NCBI GenBank assembly: GCA_900088475.1
Contig: FLMG01000109.1
Coordinates: forward strand, 1-15,272
Length of the DNA stretch: 15,272 nucleotides
DNA from: Hyphochytrium catenoides
Taxonomy: Eukaryota; Sar; Hyphochytriomycetes; Hyphochytriales; Hyphochytriaceae
Reading direction: 5' to 3'
A model generated the notes under the pieces. The model worked only from the letters and a program-made list of their open reading frames with translations. It was not told the DNA's origin and did not search any database. This document shows positions 9,248 through 15,272 of this stretch, in pieces (within the stretch, counting starts at the first letter, position 1; each line of letters begins with the position of its first letter). The translations under genes and the position numbers were made by a program.

Positions 9248-10149
9248 TAAGCACGTACGTACTTCACATTTACATTTTACCGCTGAGACTTACAGAGGTT
9301 TTAGGAGAATGGCAGTAAAAAGCATCAGAAGGTTCTGTAAATTAACACTCTATCTACACAATTTGTGATTAATCCATTGCGGTGTTTGGCGGGAATCAAG
9401 CTTCGTTTCTTGTCCCGAGCTGCCGAAGTTCCGCCAAAGGTAGCCGTTAGACTGGACGTTATCAAGCCGTTAGTGGCAAGGGCGAGGAGAAGCAGATTCA
9501 GAAAAGGAGGCACTTTCTTGTTCTCTCTCCCTCTCTCTCCCTCTCTCTCTCTTTCTTCTTCTCTCTCTCTCTTTCTTTCTCTCTCACTCTCTCTGTGTCG
9601 GTCTGTCTCTCTCCCTCCTATCTTTCTCTGTTCCTCCCACTCGCTCTCTCTCTCTCTTCGCGACGCCTTCCCCCTCTCTCTCTCTCTGGTTCTCGCTCTC
9701 GCTTTTCTCTTTCGCTCCCCTTAGCCTCTATGGCAGTGTTCTTCCTAGGGAACCTAGTTCTTTATCTCTCATCTGTCTCTTCGTGCTCGCTTACTCTTTC
9801 TCTCGTTCACTCTCCCTCTGTCTCACTCACTCTCTGCCTCTTCCTTGTCCCTCCTCTTCCATCATCATCGCGCTCACCTGCAGGACAGCACCGCGGTGTT
9901 GCCTCATAGATCCTCATCGACAGGAAGCCAGAGAAGTCATCTAACGGACACATCCAGAGTACGAATATCCCAAGAGAAGAGCAGTCTACCCGCAGCCGGT
10001 CCCGCCGACAACTCCTACTCCTTATAAACTATCACGAAGACTATCCCCGGCGGCTCATAAGCGTTCTTCGTCCTTTCTAGTGACATTGTGTGGAGGCTGG
10101 CGCAACGCGGAAGAGTAGCTAACGGAAGGAGACTGCAAGGACGCAGAGC
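9248..10149. other. Putative divergent promoter region with CT tract and unresolved exon-like ORFs
   Basis: The region lies between the minus-strand ORF start (9247) and the zinc-knuckle gene start (10150). Contents: a short ORF on each strand around 9325-9520, the minus one starting MPPFLNLLLLALATNGLITS and signal-peptide-like; inverted E2F-like sites at 9385-9395 and 9429-9438; CT-rich DNA at 9521-9850; and at 9886-10027 a plus-strand open frame (DSTAVLPHRSSSTGSQ...) following a good acceptor, CACCTGCAG at 9891. A minus-strand ORF at 10212-10015 begins MFRVLTARLC and looks like a mitochondrial presequence, but it overlaps the zinc-knuckle exon. I cannot assemble any of these into a supported gene. 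Some may be 5' UTR exons of the zinc-knuckle gene. Confidence 0.4.
9521..9720 (+). repeat. Interrupted CT-rich tract
   Basis: CT-rich sequence with interruptions such as GTGTCGGTCTGTC and CGCGACGCC, ending at a CCCCTTAG acceptor-like site at 9723. It resembles the intronic tracts of the channel gene, so it may be an intron or leader of a plus-strand transcript. Confidence 0.6.
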
Positions 10150-11019
10150 ATGGCGCAATCTACTATCAACTTCAGGCGCACTGCAAAGCCGCGCAGTCAG
10201 CACCCGGAACATCCGACCAAGGCAGGCGCAGGAGGATCAAAGAGACAAAGGTTGGAGCTGCATACTGGCCCTCCGCCTAAAGAGGTCATTACCGTCGGCT
10301 CACCTACAGATGAAGAGCACAGCGAAGACGAGAGATTCGTCCCCGTCTTTCTTCATCAGGTCAGCCATGAGGCTTCTGTCCTTACATCTTCCCGTGTGTC
10401 TTCCTTCTTCGTAACCAGCGGTTCATGCCTTGCCCTGTCTGTCCTGCTTTTCCTCGTATCTCACTTTGGTTGCTTGTTACTTAGCTGGTTCAGTATAAGC
10501 GGAAGGGTGAGGCAGAACTGACACCAGGAGAGCAGAAGGCATATAACTTTATCAAGGTTGAGAGCAATCTCGTGATTGTCCTGCCCTGTGAATTGAGAGG
10601 ATTGATTGAAAGCCTAACTGTCTCTTCTGCCTTGTGACCTCACTCTGCTTCCATAGAAACACTTCATCATCCCCGCTGACTTTGATGCCAATCACAAGGT
10701 AAGACTATGGCACGCTTCTGGCTGTCTCCTTTTACTTCCCGGCACTTTAAAGCTGTTGGCTCTGTCTCAGTCGCGTTCTGTTTGACCCTCGTCACTCATC
10801 TCATGTCGGTCTGTCGCTGTTCAGTTTGGAGCTTTAAGCGGCGTCTCGTATGAAGCCCGCGTCATCTCTGCGTACATGAACAACCTCTTGGAGCTGAGGG
10901 AAGGAGAGGGAGAGAGTGACCCAGCCAGAGAGAACCGACCTCCTTCCACTCTCTTTCAGATCTGCTACCAATGCGGAAAGGAGGGCCATCTTCCGAAGCG
11001 CTGTCCTGATGCCTTCTAA
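10150..11019 (+). CDS. CCHC zinc-knuckle protein, 172 residues
   Basis: Exons 10150-10359, 10485-10556, 10657-10698 and 10825-11019 (TAA), all joined in phase 0 by GT-AG introns. An in-frame TAA lies shortly upstream of ATG 10150. The N-terminal 60 residues are basic and low in hydrophobics (FRRTAKPRSQHPEHP, SKRQRLELH), followed by an acidic patch ending DERFVPVF. The middle exons give LTPGEQKAYNFIK then KHFIIPADFDANHK, then FGALSGVSYEARVISAYMNN. The C terminus holds one zinc knuckle, CYQCGKEGHLPKRC (C155, C158, H163, C168), spaced C-x2-C-x4-H-x4-C, only four residues before the end. Such knuckles bind single-stranded RNA or DNA; together with the basic N terminus this suggests a nuclear RNA-associated role, which is inference. 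The middle region looks conserved in character but I cannot name its family. The first intron has two usable acceptors 9 nt apart. Confidence 0.85.
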
Positions 11020-11646
11020 GACATCTTTATTAGAGTTTTCTATATATGTGACATTATAAAAAAAGGAAAAATCCAATGAAGGCTCGTGCTGTTGAGGTTC
11101 AAGGAGTTCTCTGTGCCCAGCCATTGCTTGCGGAACATTTATATGAGCTTTGTGTTAGCTTCCCACTCATCTCCACGCGCTCGTTCTCACACTTTTTATC
11201 AGGCTTCTTTTTGTCCTGGCGCCATATCTGCCTGTCACTCTTTGGAATCATTTCCCTGCGGCCCATCCAAGAGCGTTCTTCTGGCTTCTTGCCTGTTCGA
11301 TGAATTGTTACTCCTGCTGGGCACTACTAGCCTGTAATGCCGGACAATCGACAGTGCGCAGCCACTGCACACTCCTTCAACTGCCAAAAGGCCTTCCCCT
11401 CTTTGTCAGAAGAGAATAGCCCCTCGGAGTAAAAGGATAGAGGAGCTGAAGAGAGGCATGGGGCAACACTAGGAAGGATAATGGTTGTTTGTTTGATAAG
11501 CCCTACGACTCTAATGCTCAACGTCCTTGAAGAGACCGCTGCCCCATTGTGCCTTGTTATGGTCGTCTCTTATTTCTCTCAGGCACGCAGTGCATATCTC
11601 TTGGCCTGTGTTGTTTGGCCTCGTCATGTCGCTTTGCCTCCACTAG
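11020..11646 (+). other. Unresolved region with exon-like plus-strand segments
   Basis: Directly after the zinc-knuckle stop lies an AT-rich stretch (11021-11073, with TTTATTAG and ATTATAAAAAAAGG) that could hold a poly(A) signal or a promoter. An ATG at 11076 opens a protein-like 25-codon segment (MKARAVEVQGVLCAQPLLAE...). A second protein-like frame ends at TAG 11470-11472, with basic residues (RSKRIEELKRGMGQH). I could not connect these by phase-consistent introns with any confidence, and neither resembles a family I know. They may be exons of one small gene or chance frames. Confidence 0.25.
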
Positions 11647-11872
11647 ATGTCCTGAAACTTGCTTCGTTTTTGAACGCTATGTTCGGGCTTTCCATGTCCC
11701 AACTCTTTTATCTTCCTTCGCAGCTCCAGTCAACTGGTAGCTTTCCGACGTGTAGTACGACTCAGCGGCGGCTGAAGTCAATGCAGCGCTGGTTCGTCAG
11801 CTGAACGGCTTGGAGGGAAGTGGAAGAACAACTGCTAACCCCATTGATCTAGCACTCTTGCAACCGAGGTGA
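11647..11872 (+). CDS. Candidate last two exons of an unidentified small gene
   Basis: An exon at 11647-11695 (acceptor CCACTAG) reads CPETCFVFERYVRAFH. It joins in phase 0, across a 60-bp intron (donor GTCCCA, acceptor GTGTAG), to 11756-11872, which encodes YDSAAAEVNAALVRQLN and ends PIDLALLQPR with TGA. The junction gives a smooth amphipathic-helix-like stretch, which is why I list it. The first exon starts with one base of a split codon, so coding would continue upstream. A preceding segment around 11584-11606 (TQCISLG) would fit in phase and would add a cysteine, making a small cysteine cluster. The donor is weak and the family unknown, so this is tentative. Confidence 0.3.
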
Positions 11873-11934
11873 TGCCAAAGCTCATTCTGCTTATCTGCCG
11901 ATACTAGCTTTGGCGATCGCTACACCATTGGTCA

Positions 11935-11957
11935 TCTCTCTCTCTCTCTCTCTCTCC
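11935..11957. repeat. Short CT microsatellite downstream of two convergent genes
   Basis: (CT)n of about 22 bp, 36 bp beyond the stop codon of the minus-strand repeat protein. A GCGATCGC octamer lies just before it at 11913-11920. Confidence 0.8.
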
Positions 11958-11992
11958 CCTATCTCATCTTCCCCTCCATTTCTGTCCGGTGA

Positions 11993-13420
11993 CTAAGGCT
12001 GCAGCACTATCTCTTGATCAAGATACTTAAAGGCGTAAGCTTGGCGAGAGCCTGGCCCTTGTTTCCACGGTGAGAAGAGATCCACTACAGCACCGTCACC
12101 CACGGCTACTCCGCCACTAAACCCGCGCAACGAAGGGTCATACTGCGTCAAATCCAGCTCCTGAGGCTGCATAGAAGAGGTAAGAACCGGTGATGGAAGG
12201 AGAGGAGAAAGAAATAAAGCAAAATAGACTCGCACGAGAGAAGAGAGACTTCATTTCGCTAACAGTAGATCGAGATTTGAGAGAAAAGAGATGCAACATT
12301 GGAGCAGCCTTTCTGAGGCGCAAAGCATCTCGCCGAGAGAAAAGTTAATCTGGTTGGCTTAGGAGAGGCTGACCACGGTCAGAGATCGAAGAGAAACAGG
12401 GAGAACATCAAACCCGAGAGGGCATAAAGTTGATAGAAAGGCTTAGGAGAGGATTGTATACCTTGTCAAAGTTTAACCCGTCCATCCTTAGAAGCTTGCC
12501 AAAGAAGCGCCTGCCGTTATAGAAGGGCACGAAAAACGCGTACCTGCCCATTCGAAAGGAGGTGAGACGAAGACATGGCTCATCGAAGCGGCTCCTCCGT
12601 TCCCACGATCCTATGCTAGAGAGAAAATTCTCACCCTTCTACTTGGCAGCTCTCTGCCTGTCGATTGCTCTCCAATCTCTCAACTCTGCAAGCCCTTTGG
12701 CCCCTTATTCCTTAGCTTCATTTCCTTGGCGGCGTAGGCTTACCTTCCGGTCGCAAAGCCACCCAGAAACCCTCGGAGTTCATCGTCTGGCAGTGGAGGA
12801 ATCTGTCGAGAAAGAGAGAGAAGACATGTCAAAAGGAACTTATTGGAGAAGGCATGTTGAGAATCAAGATGGGCGACGAACAGGAGAGACTCTAACAGGG
12901 TAACAGGTAGGCAGGAATCTGAGAGATCAAAGAGGAGGTGATAAAGTGCCGGACGGGAGGGCGCGCGGTGATGGAGAGGCGAACGAGAGGAAGGACAGCC
13001 CTGTCATGGGAGACACTGATGAAAGTAGGAGCACAGCAAGATGGCGGACGTTAGGAGAGAGGAAAGAGGATAAGGATCTAGGGTTTCTTGCCTGCGATCG
13101 CGGCGCATATGAAAGGTCTGTGACGTTCAGGAGCTCAAACTGACTCCCTGAGACCTTACAGGTGAGACCCGAGGCCTGTCTATAGTCATAATCCGTCATG
13201 TTTCGTAGGCCACTGCGATGAGGGACGAGGATCACGTCCTCTCCCATTGCGATCGCGCCCTGAAAGCCTTTAAAAGGGGATAAAAGACACCATACCGGGA
13301 TAAAAGGAGCGAATTATCATCAGACAAGGTAGAGGGAAAGCAGACGAGAAAGAAGAGAGACAAAGAGAACATGTTATAGATAATTGTGAGTTCGCCTGAC
13401 AGAGGTTCATTTCCTGGAAT

Positions 13421-13457
<37 letters not shown>

Positions 13458-14739
13458 TCTCTCCCTCTTGCACTCCCAAGCTAGCTACTCAACCCTCACG
13501 GTCTTTTCTGGAGAGTGAAAGGCCTACTCTGTCCTTCTGACTGGAGCTGCTCTTTATGCTATAAGAGCATCCTCTAAGCTACTCTTTTATCTATCTCGGC
13601 CTATCTTACCTCTGAGCCCCATCAGATCCTCGCTATGCACTGCCGGTCTATAGAGATGAAGAACCTCCACAGTGGCAAAGTCCAGCAGACTAACTCTCAC
13701 CAGACACGAAGAGTAGCACTCGTAGAATCTCTTCCGACGCCGAACAGTGTCACAGTCTCTAAACTTAGGAGTTGAGATCAAGGGATGAGCGCCAGAAGAC
13801 AGAGTAGAGATCGAGAATATTAGACTATAAAAGAAAGCGGTAAACGCGCTGAAAAGCTGCGCACGGATCCTTGGGGAAGACAGTCAATTCTGTTTGACAG
13901 AAACCAAAGCATAGAACAAGCAGAAGCTCTGCAACCGCGTCTTCACTGAACATTCAGACCACAGCACAGTCTCTCTCTCTTCTCTCTCTCTCTCTCTCTC
14001 TCTCTGTACCTGATAGGGGACTAGATAGGCCCAGGTGCCGCTCACGAGGCCATGAGAGAATCCCCGAAGCTTTGGATCGGCTTGAGTCAGATCAAGGTAG
14101 GATACTGACGACCTTGAGAAGGAAGAGAGAGAGAAACGGACAAAATAGCCATGGAAATGGGAGGTAGTTCGCCCTTAACATAGGGACAAGAGTTCGACAG
14201 AGGCAGTGGGGGGAACTGACTTAGAAGGCGGACGGAAATATTAGGAGGGGTGGCCTGCTGATGGTCAAGGTCAAGGGACGCAGCAACACCAGGAACGAGG
14301 GGTGAGCTAGAGAGAAACAGGGAGAGAGAGAGAAAGAGAGAAAGAAAGAGAGAGAGAGACAGACAGACAGACATCCAGCAATAGGGACGCGCCAATCTCA
14401 GTTGCGGAAGAAAGTGCCGTTGTAAGGTATGGATCTCAAACGACACAGAAAAAGAAGGATCATAACAGAAGACCAGCGAAGAATGAATCGCTCAACCCAA
14501 GAAGAGAGCTCATGGATGCTCCGCAGGGAGAGGAAGAGACAAGACATGAAGATGAGGACAAGAGCCTACCCGCATCTGCAAGATACTCGCTGTTCTCAAG
14601 GCCGATTGGACCTTCATAGTTCCGATAGGGGACCAAATAACCTGACGCAGACAATATAGTTTTAGAAAGAAGAATGTATTGTGTACTGACGGGAATCCAA
14701 AAGACAGAGAAAACGAAGAAGACAGAGAGAGAGAGAGAG

Positions 14740-14783
<44 letters not shown>

Positions 14784-15062
14784 GGAGAGAGAGAATCATA
14801 GTCGAGCAATGCTGTCTCAGCAGTTCTCACCATAATTATCGTCAGCAAAGATCCCTGAGAATCCCCTCAGATTTGCTTCTACGGAGGCCAGGTCCAGCAC
14901 TTCAACTCCCTCAGGGCCGAAAGTGTCTAGATCTACGCGGGTCAAGAGCGAAGAGAAGCCGCCAGAAGGGAGACGGTCTGGAGAAAGATAGGCGTAGCGT
15001 CCTCTGCACAGCCCGCCTGAGAAAGCAACCAAGGCGGGATGATGCTCTCTCAGGTCTAACAC
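11993..15062 (-). CDS. Repeat protein with about six LRGFSGG...YLVPY units (5' end unresolved)
   Basis: Minus-strand exons: 15062-14831, 14641-14570, 14434-14389, 14306-14221, 14104-14010, 13763-13610, 13267-13092, 12802-12744, 12543-12462, 12166-11993 (TAG). They give 391 residues with every phase matching. Each unit reads roughly VEVLDL, some 8-12 residues, LRGFSGG, then G-x-Y-x-YLVPY, with a less conserved stretch (GKLLR-type) before the next. The core Phe sits at residues 14, 68, 161, 230, 299 and 350. The best units are VEVLDLASVEANLRGFSG (53-70), LDLTQADPKLRGFSHG (149-164) and LDLTQYDPSLRGFSGG (338-353); YAFFVPFYNGRRFFGKLLR (308-326) shows the second half of a unit. The regular strand-like motifs suggest a beta-propeller or similar solenoid, but I cannot name the family. 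No membrane segment is seen. The first listed exon starts after an acceptor (ACTAG), so at least one exon lies upstream, probably beyond 15062 or outside the window. Confidence 0.8.
13086..13092 (-). other. GC-type splice donor in the repeat-protein gene
   Basis: The exon ends ...CGATCGCAG and the intron begins GCAAGA, the classic AG|GCAAG form of a GC-AG intron. The acceptor is TCGACAG at 12803. Both sides are phase 0, joining LSYAPRSQ to IPPLPDDELRGF, which restores a repeat unit. Confidence 0.65.
13422..13453. repeat. CT microsatellite in intron 13609-13268 (GA in the sense direction)
   Basis: Pure (CT)n on the plus strand, so the minus-strand transcript carries (GA)n here. Confidence 0.9.
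13971..14006. repeat. CT microsatellite next to the donor of intron 14009-13764
   Basis: (CT)n on the plus strand abuts the donor GTACAG, so the transcript reads GTACAGAGAGAG. Purine repeats directly at a 5' splice site differ from the pyrimidine tracts seen elsewhere in the window. Confidence 0.85.
14311..14373. repeat. GA/GACA microsatellite filling most of an 82-bp intron
   Basis: (GA)n and (GACA)n on the plus strand give a long polypyrimidine tract in the minus-strand transcript, ending at acceptor TCTCTAG (14307). It makes up nearly all of intron 14388-14307. Confidence 0.85.
14722..14794. repeat. GA microsatellite in the intron between the first two repeat-protein exons
   Basis: (GA)n with AAGAAAG interruptions, lying inside intron 14830-14642. 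It is pyrimidine-rich in the sense direction of the gene. Confidence 0.9.
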
Positions 15063-15272
15063 CTAGTGAACGTGGACAACAGCGATTTATAAGATGAAGA
15101 TGGAGAACAGACAGGAGCTCTCAGACTAGATTTCTCTGACTAGGTGCACATATAGAGGGAACCAATATGAGCAGAACAGCCTGTTGGGCGGATAGCGTAG
15201 AGATTGCTTCACTCTATTCACCTTCATTTGACGCTCTTTCTCTCATTCTCTTTCTCTCTCTCTCTCTCTCTC
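15063..15272. other. Upstream flank or intron of the repeat-protein gene
   Basis: The minus-strand acceptor ACTAG lies at 15067-15063. Beyond it I find no exon with the repeat motif. A short minus-strand frame starting at an ATG near 15230 is open for about 35 codons but shows no repeat. The window ends in a (CT)n tract from 15250. The preceding exon is either outside the window or too short to recognise. Confidence 0.5.

Noticed and set aside
10015-10212. Minus-strand 65-residue ORF beginning MFRVLTARLC, resembling a mitochondrial presequence
   Set aside because: It overlaps the well-supported first exon of the zinc-knuckle gene on the other strand, and I find no downstream minus-strand exon in phase.
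10928-10964. Short intron before the zinc knuckle (GTGACC ... CTTTCAG)
   Set aside because: The frame is open throughout and the putative intron would be only about 50 bp; removing it is not needed to reach the knuckle.
14389-14446. TGA read as Trp to extend the PYNGTFFRN frame
   Set aside because: TGA serves as the stop of the channel gene in the same window, and a standard-code splice solution exists.
1-15272. CRISPR array, tRNA or rRNA genes, insertion sequence or virus-like genes
   Set aside because: No spaced identical repeats, no cloverleaf I could fold by eye, and no transposase, integrase or capsid motifs in any frame.

Overview
The window looks like nuclear DNA of a unicellular eukaryote. 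Coding sequence is split by many short introns (60 to about 480 bp). Almost all are GT-AG and one is GC-AG. Long CT/GA microsatellites sit mainly inside introns and gene-flanking DNA. Genes are compact and lie on both strands. There is no bacterial operon layout, no tRNA or rRNA that I can see, no CRISPR array and no recognisable transposon. A BK/Slo-type potassium channel with two RCK domains beside a repeat-rich orphan protein would fit an alveolate or stramenopile-like protist. That placement is inference; the sequence alone does not fix the taxon.

Layout. (1) 504-7062, plus strand: 13 exons of a voltage-gated, RCK-regulated K+ channel of the BK/Slo family. Its 5' part (S1-S2) lies beyond the left edge. 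(2) 7595-8895, minus strand: a complete three-exon, 287-residue membrane protein of the DUF1295 / steroid 5-alpha-reductase C-terminal-like family, convergent with the channel. (3) 8912-9247, minus strand: a 111-residue ORF ending only 16 nt before the start codon of gene 2. (4) 9248-10149: a 0.9 kb stretch with a CT-rich tract and a pair of inverted E2F-like sites. (5) 10150-11019, plus strand: a four-exon, 172-residue CCHC zinc-knuckle protein. (6) 11020-11992: no confidently resolved gene, but several exon-like segments on the plus strand. (7) 11993-15062, minus strand: ten exons encoding at least 391 residues with about six degenerate repeats (LDL...LRGFSGG...YLVPY...), continuing past or near the right edge.

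Exon boundaries were worked out by hand from family signatures, splice dinucleotides and codon phase. For genes 1, 2, 5 and 7 every junction listed keeps the reading frame. This supports the models strongly but is not transcript evidence. I see no pathway linking the genes. The two membrane proteins are neighbours only by position.

Most worth a second look: the channel lacks the acidic calcium bowl expected in RCK2 while keeping a strongly charged S4 and the GYGD filter; the repeat protein belongs to a family I cannot name; genes 2 and 3 have a dicistronic-like 16-nt spacing; and two large pyrimidine minisatellites lie in one intron.
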